A stretch of 23,370 bases of DNA from DATCHW01 sp036508135 (GTDB taxonomy: Bacteria > Bacteroidota > Ignavibacteria > Tepidaquicellales > Tepidaquicellaceae). Position numbers and translations under genes: made by a program. Below the pieces are notes generated by a model. That model made no database searches. It was not told where the DNA came from and was given only the letters and a program-made list of their open reading frames with translations. Location of the stretch: NCBI GenBank assembly GCA_036508135.1, contig DATCHW010000247.1, positions 1 through 23,370 on the forward strand. Direction: 5' to 3'. Of the stretch, positions 17,561 to 23,370 are shown in pieces. Every line of letters begins with the position of its first letter. The first letter of the stretch is position 1.

Positions 17561-17950
17561 TTATCGTTTTTTCTTCTTATACGTTTTCTTTGAACTAGTT
17601 TTTTTATGACGATGCTTTTCCTGAGCTGTTTTATATTTATGGGATTCTTTGGTAATCAATTGCATATTATCCGGAGTATCACTGCCACCTTCTGATAGAG
17701 GGCGAATATGGTCTACCTGATATCCGTTAGGTACTCTTTTATATCCCATACTTTTTAGAAATTTCTTTTTAGCATTTTCATTTCGTTTAACCTTTGCATA
17801 ACTGGTTGTTTTGTATGTTTTGCCGTATTCATATTGAGTAATATAGGTTTTCGATTTGCGCTTCCCTTTTTTACTCTGTGAATATGAAACGGATGTAAGA
17901 GAAAAGAGAAATACTAAAGCTATTAGAAGTAAAAATTTCCTGTTAAGCAT
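17561..17950 (-). CDS. secreted HNH endonuclease
   Basis: A signal peptide (residues 1 to about 24, KFLLLIALVFLFSLTSVSYS) precedes a lysine-rich mature protein. The HNH motif is clear: GYQVDHIRPLSEGG with Asp80-His81, Asn95 in PDNMQLI, then His104 in KESHKYKTAQEKH. The high positive charge would favour nucleic-acid binding. It probably cuts DNA outside the cytoplasm for nutrient use or competition; the target is inferred. A stand-alone gene with long intergenic gaps on both sides. Confidence 0.85.
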   Translation of the reverse strand: MLNRKFLLLIALVFLFSLTSVSYSQSKKGKRKSKTYITQYEYGKTYKTTSYAKVKRNENAKKKFLKSMGYKRVPNGYQVDHIRPLSEGGSDTPDNMQLITKESHKYKTAQEKHRHKKTSSKKTYKKKKR

Positions 17951-18073
17951 AATAAATTTAATACTTTGGCGGAATGAAATTTTATTGAATTTACTTAGTA
18001 TTTATTAAATATTCTATGATTATTTCAGTTGAGCTTTTAGGGGCTTTGTTTTTTTTGTCATATTTGATATTTT

Positions 18074-18160
18074 TAAATAAGCAGTAAAGAAAAAATCATT
18101 TCTTTCATTCCTTTCTTGGATATGTTGGAAGGTTTTTGCACGCACTTTACTGCTTATTTA
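18074..18160. repeat. 87-bp element with terminal inverted repeats, copy 1
   Basis: The 16-bp ends TAAATAAGCAGTAAAG (18074-18089) and CTTTACTGCTTATTTA (18145-18160) are perfect inverted repeats 55 bp apart. The left 24 bases from AGCAGTAAAG match copy 2 (20391 onward) at 22 positions, and the right 15 bases match exactly. The interior differs. It could be a MITE-like element, a folded RNA or a regulatory/terminator structure. It ends 68 bp before the interrupted gene at 18229. The rest of the 17951-18228 gap shows nothing else. Confidence 0.75.
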
Positions 18161-18216
18161 TTTTAGCTTATCTTAATTGAATTTTATTATTATATTTAAT
18201 TTTCAAAAAAATTTAT

Positions 18217-18222
18217 AAGGAG
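18217..18222 (+). promoter_or_regulatory. strong ribosome binding site AAGGAG
   Basis: AAGGAG lies 6 nt upstream of ATG 18229. It is one of the few strong Shine-Dalgarno sites in the window and supports 18229 as a real start even though the frame is broken 60 codons later. Confidence 0.7.
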
Positions 18223-18228
18223 TATTTT

Positions 18229-18750
18229 ATGGGGAATAAAACCAATTATAATTTATTACATGATGTATATAATAAATTTGATGTTGAGTTAGCCCAATAC
18301 AAAGAAAATGTTGAAAATATTTATAAAAAATTTATAGATGGTTTAGTAGAATTTTTAGGCTGTGATAAAGGCAATGTTGGATATACTGATGAAGATAATA
18401 TTGCAAATTAACCTAAAACTCCAAAACCAATTATTGAATCAATGCATTATGATGATAGAACGGGTTATTGGTCTTTAGTAATAATTATTAGAATTAATCT
18501 TAAACCGCTAACCATAATATATTTAAATACCTTAGTTAAAATTAAATATGATATTAAGAAAAATAACTATACATTTTTTATAGAACATAATAATGAAAAA
18601 TATATGATTGAAAATAATGATGAATTTTTTAATCTTTGTAAACCTATATATGATTTTATTTTCAAAAGTTTTTATGATAAAGTAACTAAGGTGATGGGTA
18701 ATAATTTTATCAATGAAGAAAATAAAAGTTTACATAAAATAGGTTTTTAA
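18229..18750 (+). pseudogene. hypothetical gene split by one in-frame TAA
   Basis: The frame from ATG 18229 runs 60 codons to a TAA at 18409-18411 and then continues open in the same frame (PKTPKPIIESMHYDDRTGYW) to a stop at 18748-18750. The whole would be 173 aa. The second half, which can start at ATG 18442, is clearly coding-like (YTFFIEHNNEKYMIENNDEF). One base change from a sense codon such as AAA, GAA or CAA explains the break. Family not recognised. Alternatives are a sequencing error or two separate proteins. Confidence 0.65.
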
Positions 18751-18787
18751 ATTATTATGGAGAATACAAAACTGAATAGGAATAAAA

Positions 18788-19282
18788 TTATCTTTCAATT
18801 TTAATCTTTCTTACTTTTTCCAAATTGTCATACAATAATTTCCTTATTATTTTAGTAGCTAATGGGATAACCTTCGTATATGTTTTATCTGGATGATATG
18901 TTAAATGAGCTGTTGCCCAACTACCAGTAAGGTATGCTTTTGCTAATATATCCTGTTCTTCTTTATTTATTGAATTTAGATCGGCAAATTTGCCTTTTAA
19001 ATCTTTAACTTTCACATCAAACGCTTTACTACCTGTGGGATAATATTCTCTTTTTTCAACAAGGTTGTTATTTTTGTCAATTCCAAGTCCTAAAAATTCC
19101 AGTAACACCCGGCAAGCAATAATGGAAGCTTCATATGCACAATATAATATTTTATGCCTGTTACTAAATTCATCTTTAATCTTTTCATAAGTTGTAAGCA
19201 TATCAATTCTATATGGTAAATGTTTGTGAAAAAAGTCATCTTTTTCTTTTTTCGTTAATGGAATTATTCTTTTTTCAAGCAT
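18788..19282 (-). CDS. hypothetical helical protein
   Basis: A 164-aa helical protein, not recognised. Visible features are LPYRIDMLTTYEKIKDEF, a hydrophobic helix around YEASIIACRVLLEFLGLGID, and a conserved-looking TGSWATAHLTYHP near the C-terminus. No catalytic site can be named. It converges with the broken gene at 18229-18750 inside the block flanked by the two inverted-repeat elements. Confidence 0.6.
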   Translation of the reverse strand: MLEKRIIPLTKKEKDDFFHKHLPYRIDMLTTYEKIKDEFSNRHKILYCAYEASIIACRVLLEFLGLGIDKNNNLVEKREYYPTGSKAFDVKVKDLKGKFADLNSINKEEQDILAKAYLTGSWATAHLTYHPDKTYTKVIPLATKIIRKLLYDNLEKVRKIKIER

Positions 19283-19443
19283 TTTAATCTATTATGTTTG
19301 GTTAATTTGTATAAATAATAAAAACTATAATTAACTCTAACAAACTAAATATTGAAAACTATTGAAGGCGCAAAAACCGCAGGTTAATAAAGTTATCTTA
19401 TCTTATTATATACTTATTAATTGCCTTATTCATTATAAAAGTT

Positions 19444-19752
19444 TTAATCTAATCCAATAAGCTTTCCTTTATAACTACCAAGCAGAAATTTTAAATCATT
19501 AGGAAATTCCTCAGTTTTTTCCATACCCCATGTTTTTATAAATACTTTTATATTATCATTCTCTATAGGAATTAAATATAAAATAATATCCTCTTCATAA
19601 TATTTATTCCGGTCATCACCTATGTCATATTTACAATGTAACGAAAGGTTTCCAATTGAACCTGAGCATAGTTGCATAAGATGATAAAAGTCACTTAATA
19701 ATTCCTCTTTTACTAACTTTTCCTCTTTCTTTATAGATTTTTTATAATACAT
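19444..19752 (-). CDS. small hypothetical protein
   Basis: A 102-aa protein of mixed charge with a basic N-terminus (MYYKKSIKKEEKLVKEELLS) and a beta-like second half (EDIILYLIPIENDNIKVFIK). No family recognised. It is separated from the gene at 18788 by 161 bp and lies head to head with the XRE-type regulator gene, so its promoter probably falls in the shared 19753-19893 gap. Confidence 0.5.
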   Translation of the reverse strand: MYYKKSIKKEEKLVKEELLSDFYHLMQLCSGSIGNLSLHCKYDIGDDRNKYYEEDIILYLIPIENDNIKVFIKTWGMEKTEEFPNDLKFLLGSYKGKLIGLD

Positions 19753-19932
19753 TTAATATAAATTATATTATCAAAATGATAATGGTTACCTTTTTCTTAT
19801 CATCAATATATCAATACTATTTAAACCATTCAATCTAAGAATTTCCAAACAAGTAATTAAATTTATCCATAACAACAATCATATAAATAAAAGATGAAAA
19901 TAATTATATTGATTAAAACTTTTTATATTAGA

Positions 19933-20292
19933 ATGGCACACTCAATTTCAAAAACAGTTAAACAACTAATTAAGGATTCAGAAATAGAAAATCTTAATCT
20001 TAAACAACTCGCAGATAAATTAGGATTTAACTACACCACATTTGTAGATTTCCTAAAAAATGATTATGATAGTTGGCAATCCAAATACTTAATACTTGTA
20101 GCTGATTATTACCATACCTCAGTTGATTTCTTATTAGGCAGAGATGAGAAGGCTGAAATAAAGAAATTGAGAAAAGAATTACATGAAGTAAGATTATTAT
20201 TAAAGATGATTGCTAATAATAGAATACCAGTAAAGGAAGTTACTAAATTTTACAGGAACAAGTTCAATAATCCATCAATATTATTATCTTAA
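19933..20292 (+). CDS. small XRE-type helix-turn-helix regulator
   Basis: I prefer ATG 19933 (MAHSISKTVKQLIKDSEI), giving 119 aa; ATG 19894 would add 13 hydrophobic residues. The helix-turn-helix is LNLKQLADKLGFNYTTFVDF, followed by the last helices of the domain (YLILVADYYHTSVDFLLGRD), the usual XRE/Cro arrangement. The C-terminal part (AEIKKLRKELHEVRLLLKM) is a probable coiled-coil for dimerisation. It may regulate itself and the divergent gene at 19444-19752. It is the last gene before element copy 2. Confidence 0.75.
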   Translation: MAHSISKTVKQLIKDSEIENLNLKQLADKLGFNYTTFVDFLKNDYDSWQSKYLILVADYYHTSVDFLLGRDEKAEIKKLRKELHEVRLLLKMIANNRIPVKEVTKFYRNKFNNPSILLS

Positions 20293-20390
20293 AAAATTTG
20301 TTAGTCTAAATCCTTATCTATATTTTCATTTAAATATTGAGTTTGTTTTTCTTTCAAAATTGAATATTTTTAATATACATATACCTTTAA

Positions 20391-20475
20391 AGCAGTAAAG
20401 GAAAAATCTTTTCTGCCAACCTTATTCAGAAAAGATAAATCCCAATTTGTTCCCAAATAAGTATCCTTTACTGCT
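20391..20475. repeat. element with terminal inverted repeats, copy 2
   Basis: AGCAGTAAAGGA (20391-20402) and TCCTTTACTGCT (20464-20475) are perfect 12-bp inverted repeats. Inside, ATCTTTTCTG (20406-20415) and CAGAAAAGAT (20427-20436) form a second perfect 10-bp hairpin with an 11-nt loop. The outer parts match copy 1 at 18074-18160. The rest of the 20293-20570 interval holds no gene that I can see. Confidence 0.75.
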
Positions 20476-20570
20476 TATTTTTAAACAAGCCATAATAAAT
20501 GTAAACCTGCGGAAACTGTTAAGTGATAAGGGTTCTCAGGATTATTGTATTTCAGAATAGTGGCGGGTGA

Positions 20571-20599
20571 AAAAATGAGCAGTCCTCCGACTCATTTTA
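20571..20599 (-). terminator. terminator of the minus-strand PHA-like gene
   Basis: Read on the minus strand, AAAATGAG, an 11-nt loop and CTCATTTTT form an 8-bp stem with a T tail. The stem includes the TGA stop of the frameshifted gene at 20592-21025. Confidence 0.55.
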
Positions 20600-20959
20600 A
20601 CAATTCCTCTGCCTTAGTTCTAATAGTTGATTCAATTTTAAATTTGAATGGTAATGCTATGAGCGGGATGTTCCCTTTTATCATTACAGCAGATGTATCC
20701 ACATTCAACGTATCATTGACTTTGAGGCCTGAGACAGTGAAGTTGAATGTCCCGGTGTTGCCGGACCAGGATTCTTCAAGGTCGCTGATTTACGCGAAAT
20801 CTTGTCTATTCCCTTGTTTAATAAATCACTAGCGCTCTTGATAGTACTTTTGGCTTTTTCTTTCGCTCCGCTCAATGTATCGTTAGATATTTTCTTACCT
20901 TTTTTAATAAGCTTGTTTGTCTTCTTGCTTATATCCTTTTTTAAAGTTTTTGTTTTCAT
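20592..20959 (-). pseudogene. frameshifted PHA_gran_rgn-like gene
   Basis: From ATG 20959 (MKTKTLKKDISKKTNKLIKK; a further ATG lies at 21025) the first part is a lysine-rich helical region ending LLNKGIDKIS. Near 20780-20805 the reading frame shifts: the original frame degenerates into a proline/serine tail ending at 20705, while the next frame continues DLEESWSGNTGTFNFTVSGL, then LIALPFKFKIESTIRTKAEE to a TGA at 20592. The second half matches the PHA_gran_rgn pattern (W-x-G, FNFTVSG, LPL-like, IE-x-x-IR). That family is linked to polyhydroxyalkanoate granules, but the role here is not shown. One small indel or a sequencing error explains it. Confidence 0.6.
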
Positions 20960-21071
20960 TTCTATTTTATTTTTTATGTTTATGTATTCTAATTCTTGTT
21001 CAATTATTATTTTATGATATATCATAATCCTTTCTTAATGAAAGTAAGGAAAGGGAATTTATTAATATATA

Positions 21072-21257
21072 GTGCAGAAGGACGAAAAAGGAACTAATCC
21101 GAATGGATTAGTAATTAATTATATTTTAATATTTTTTTCCATGGTATTTTTGTTAATATCGATACTACTGCTACCGACATTTTTTATTCCTATTTTTTTA
21201 TTAAAAAGATTTTCCAGTATACAAAAAAAAAGAAGGTTTTTACCCCTGATTCTTTAA
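21072..21257 (+). CDS. possible small membrane protein
   Basis: A GTG-started frame of 61 codons with a long hydrophobic stretch (ILIFFSMVFLLISILLLPTF) and a basic end. No clear ribosome site, and no family recognised. The 21026-21266 interval has no better candidate, but the T-rich sequence alone could create such a frame by chance. Confidence 0.22.
   Translation: MQKDEKGTNPNGLVINYILIFFSMVFLLISILLLPTFFIPIFLLKRFSSIQKKRRFLPLIL
21222..21254 (-). terminator. possible terminator after the secreted nuclease gene
   Basis: On the minus strand AAGAATCAGG and CCTTCTT pair imperfectly around GGTAAAAA and are followed by nine T residues. It is 13 bp past the stop at 21267. The stem is weak; the T run is the main support. 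Confidence 0.35.
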
Positions 21258-21266
21258 GTCTAATTA

Positions 21267-22505
21267 TTACTTCACAATTACCATTCGTTTTGTATCTATA
21301 AAGCTTTCTGTTTCAAGACGATAGAAGTACACACCACTTCCGTAATTACTCGCGCTCCAATTGACGCTGTAAGAACCGGCATTTAAATTTTCATTTACTA
21401 GTGTTGCTATTTCTTTCCCCAGTATATCAAATATTTTGATTTTGATTAAACTGTTTTGTGGTATATCAAATTTAATATTTGTAGTCGGGTTTACAGGATT
21501 CGGATAATTCGGATATAACTTAAATATCGGTGGTTCGTTAGAATTTATGAAATTTATGGAGACTGAAGATGTGAAAGTAAATAATTCATAAACCGGCAAA
21601 TGGTCAGAAGAATAATGTAATGCATTTGCTACAGTCTGAGAAACCGCTGTATTTGGAGGTTGGTTAATTGAATCATTTAAATGATTTCCGTCATTTCCAT
21701 AAGGAGTTAAAGAATTAGTAACGTAAGTGATACCACCTGGATTTTTAATTCCATTTGAATATAAAATCATATCGAATCTATCATCAAGCCCGCCGGTAGC
21801 TCCACCACCAAAAGCTCTAACTCTAGTCGACTGTGTGTGATAAGCTGAGTATGCAGGATTATCTTGCCAGGAACCCGGCATATTAAGAGGGTCATTAAAA
21901 TTTCCATCATTACCTGCTGTTATCTGAAGCAATTTCTGATAAGCGGGTTCATTCGCACTATAGAAATTAAAATCTCCGCAGACAATAAAATATGAGTTGG
22001 GAGGTAAAGTATTAGTAACTTTTCTCAGACTATCAACTTCAGCTGCCCTGGCAAGTTCATTGGCTGTGCCTGTACTAGCTTTTAAATGCACCGAGTATAT
22101 CCTTAAAGTATCGTGGGTAGTTATGTGTACAATTTTAAATTCATTTATATCCCTTAAAGCGGTATGGATGGGAGTATTACTGAGGAAAATGAATAAAGAA
22201 GTCTTGTAAAATATTTCTTGATCGGTATCAGGGCCGTCTATAAATATGCCCGGGCTGTAAAAATTACCATAGTAATTCATAACTCCGTTTAGAAAACCGT
22301 TAACGCCTGCTTGAGAAGCCATTTCCTGAACAACCAGGATATCGGGATTTATTGAACTAATGACGGTTCGATAATAAGGATGACGTGTAGCTGTGTCTGT
22401 ACCTGGATAACCTAAAAGATTGTATGAAGTTATTTTTACCTGGGCGTGAGAAATACCTATAAAGATAAAGAAAAATATTAATGTTTTAGTAATTTTGTAA
22501 ATCAT
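21267..22505 (-). CDS. secreted endonuclease/exonuclease/phosphatase-fold protein with T9SS sorting tail
   Basis: Signal peptide (1 to about 21, ending ISHAQ), then a DNase I-like domain: SYNLLGY (Asn29), VVQEM (Glu61), IYSVHLKAS (His140), GDFNFYS (Asp178, Asn180), and YSSDHLPVYE (Asp301, His302). All usual metal and catalytic residues are present. The last 85 or so residues are a type IX secretion sorting domain (LYPNYPNPVNPTTNIKFDIP, then GVYFYRLETESF), so it is exported and probably attached to or released from the cell surface. The substrate (nucleic acid or a phosphate ester) cannot be told from sequence. A stand-alone gene. Confidence 0.9.
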   Translation of the reverse strand: MIYKITKTLIFFFIFIGISHAQVKITSYNLLGYPGTDTATRHPYYRTVISSINPDILVVQEMASQAGVNGFLNGVMNYYGNFYSPGIFIDGPDTDQEIFYKTSLFIFLSNTPIHTALRDINEFKIVHITTHDTLRIYSVHLKASTGTANELARAAEVDSLRKVTNTLPPNSYFIVCGDFNFYSANEPAYQKLLQITAGNDGNFNDPLNMPGSWQDNPAYSAYHTQSTRVRAFGGGATGGLDDRFDMILYSNGIKNPGGITYVTNSLTPYGNDGNHLNDSINQPPNTAVSQTVANALHYSSDHLPVYELFTFTSSVSINFINSNEPPIFKLYPNYPNPVNPTTNIKFDIPQNSLIKIKIFDILGKEIATLVNENLNAGSYSVNWSASNYGSGVYFYRLETESFIDTKRMVIVK

Positions 22506-22577
22506 TTGATTATTTATTTTGTAAAAAATTAGAGAAATGGGCTGTTAAATACAATGTTATAGAACAAATCAATTAAA

Positions 22578-22609
22578 TGAAAAAGGAGACAGCTTACGTC
22601 ATCTCCTTT
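22578..22609 (-). terminator. terminator downstream of the startless small frame
   Basis: On the minus strand AAAGGAGA (22609-22602) pairs perfectly with TCTCCTTT (22589-22582) around a 12-nt loop and is followed by more T residues. Because the stem is flanked by A and T runs it may work in both directions. Confidence 0.7.
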
Positions 22610-22635
22610 ATCTTACCGATTACTCTGAATGTTTA

Positions 22636-22791
22636 TTATGCTTGTGTTTTCTCAGCTTCAGTTTGAGATGTATCTTTGAATGCTTCAGCCTTAGCTTTTT
22701 CAGCTTCAGCCAAGGACATACCTTCTTCCAGCCATGCCTGCAATTCATAGTCCCACCACTTATTCGGCGGAGGGAAAAATGGGGACGGGTT
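22636..22791 (-). pseudogene. startless relic of a small gene
   Basis: Between a TAA at 22794-22792 and a TAA at 22638-22636 the minus strand encodes 51 codons: PFFPPPNKWWDYELQAWLEE, then GMSLAEAEKAKAEAFKDTSQ and an acidic end. The tryptophan-rich, proline-led sequence and Ala/Glu/Lys helix look like real protein, but there is no start codon before the internal Met. Probably the 3' end of a deleted gene. The rest of the 22506-22866 interval contains only terminators. Confidence 0.4.
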
Positions 22792-22820
22792 TTATTTTGT
22801 TCGAAAATTCTCGACAGAAT

Positions 22821-22845
22821 AAAAAAGGGGGCTTGTGACCCCCTG
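22821..22845 (-). terminator. strong terminator after the fibronectin-like secreted protein
   Basis: On the minus strand GGGGG (TCACAAG) CCCCC is followed by TTTTTT: a short, GC-rich stem with a T tail, 22 bp after the stop at 22867. Confidence 0.85.
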
Positions 22846-22866
22846 ATTCCTCAATTTCTATTAATA

Positions 22867-23370
22867 TTACTTGATTAGTAACATTCGTTTTACATCTGTG
22901 AAGCTCTCTGTTTCCAATCGGTAGAAATAAACTCCGCTTGCTAAATTATTAGCATTCCATGAAATTTCATAACCACCGGCTGATAAATACTCGTTTATCA
23001 TTTGATTAATTTCACGCCCGCTAATATCATAAATAGTAATTTTTGTATTAGCATTTTTCGGTAAATCAAATCTTATTTTGGTTGACGGATTGAATGGGTT
23101 TGGGTAATTATTATAGAGTTTAAATTCTTTAGGTAAATCATATGAATATTGATAAACGCCAGTCGGATTAACTCTAAAATTCCATATAAATGACCAGGGT
23201 CCAGTACCGGCTAAATTAACAGCATTGATTCTCCAGAAGTATTTTACATTTGCAAATAGAATAAACGGACGCATTTGTAGATAAGAACGCGTTACTCCGC
23301 TCGTATCATAAATCATTGAGTTAAAGAGAGAATCTGTTGCTATTTGTATTCTATAAGAACTGGCAGATGC
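22867..23370 (-). CDS. T9SS-sorted secreted protein with fibronectin III-like domain (5' end outside window)
   Basis: The frame is open to the window edge at 23370, so this is the C-terminal 167 residues only; an ATG at 23316 is internal. The first 65 or so visible residues look like a fibronectin type III-like repeat (SYRIQIATDSLFNSMIYDTS, YFWRINAVNLAGTGPWSF). The rest is a sorting domain (LYNNYPNPFNPSTKIRFDLP, then GVYFYRLETESF) almost the same as that of the nuclease at 21267. It is exported by type IX secretion. The function of the missing part is unknown. Confidence 0.85.
   Translation of the reverse strand, partial: ASASSYRIQIATDSLFNSMIYDTSGVTRSYLQMRPFILFANVKYFWRINAVNLAGTGPWSFIWNFRVNPTGVYQYSYDLPKEFKLYNNYPNPFNPSTKIRFDLPKNANTKITIYDISGREINQMINEYLSAGGYEISWNANNLASGVYFYRLETESFTDVKRMLLIK

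Noticed and set aside
12968..18750. Idea that TAG and TAA are recoded as sense codons in this organism
   Set aside because: Other intact genes end in TAG (mod) and TAA (many), and only one internal stop of each kind is seen, so ordinary nonsense changes or read errors are simpler.
20545..20832. Plus-strand 95-codon frame
   Set aside because: Overlaps the coding-like minus-strand PHA_gran_rgn segment and shows no recognisable domain.
20802..21017. Plus-strand hydrophobic 71-codon frame
   Set aside because: Complement of the lysine-rich helical region of the PHA-like gene; lysine codons read backwards give Phe/Leu-rich sequence.
22642..22878. Plus-strand 78-codon frame
   Set aside because: It crosses a strong terminator hairpin and the opposite-strand relic and looks non-coding.
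1..23370. CRISPR arrays, tRNA or rRNA genes, transposase or integrase genes
   Set aside because: No regularly spaced direct repeats, cloverleaf-like sequences or transposase motifs were seen on reading the window.

Overview
The window is AT-rich, with short, often overlapping genes and weak or absent Shine-Dalgarno sites. Two proteins at the right edge end in a type IX secretion (Por) sorting tail of the YPNPFNPST...SGVYFYRLETESF kind. This points to the Bacteroidota/Chlorobi/Ignavibacteria group, most likely an Ignavibacteria-like organism. That assignment is inferred from protein style and is not proven. No rRNA, tRNA, CRISPR array or transposase gene was seen.

Left half, plus strand (about 231-11614): a long, tightly packed defence operon. 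It starts after a clear terminator (84-123). Gene order is type III modification methyltransferase (mod), a second DNA methylase, a SIR2-domain protein, a DUF262 protein, the type III restriction subunit (res), a HEPN-like protein, a protein with a C-terminal PD-(D/E)XK-like nuclease, a PGN_0703-like PD-(D/E)XK restriction endonuclease, and a small unknown protein. The first five genes are separated by -4 to +8 bp, so the SIR2 and DUF262 genes are physically built into the mod-res operon. This is the best candidate for an unusual composite system: methylation and restriction of DNA combined with a predicted NAD-consuming or abortive arm and a predicted RNase. The mod gene also carries two in-frame copies of a 27-nt palindromic repeat (1905-1967).

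Middle, mostly minus strand (about 11660-17950): accessory genes. These are a winged-helix protein with a startless open frame directly behind it; a relic of a PHA_gran_rgn-like gene; a secreted-protein gene broken by one amber codon; a transglutaminase-fold protein; a three-gene operon ending in a DUF5677-like protein; a response-regulator/histidine-kinase pair that overlaps by 4 bp; and a secreted HNH nuclease.

Right part (about 18070-20480): a 2.3-kb block flanked by two copies of a roughly 87-bp element with matching terminal inverted repeats (AGCAGTAAAG...CTTTACTGCT). It holds a gene split by one in-frame TAA, two unknown minus-strand genes and a small XRE-type regulator. Beyond it lie a frameshifted second PHA_gran_rgn-like gene, a secreted DNase I-fold nuclease/phosphatase with a sorting tail, a startless gene relic between two good terminators, and the 3' end of a fibronectin-like secreted protein that runs off the window.

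At least four genes are damaged (one amber, one ochre, one frameshift, one or two truncated relics). Together with the many defence genes, this suggests an accessory island with ongoing turnover.
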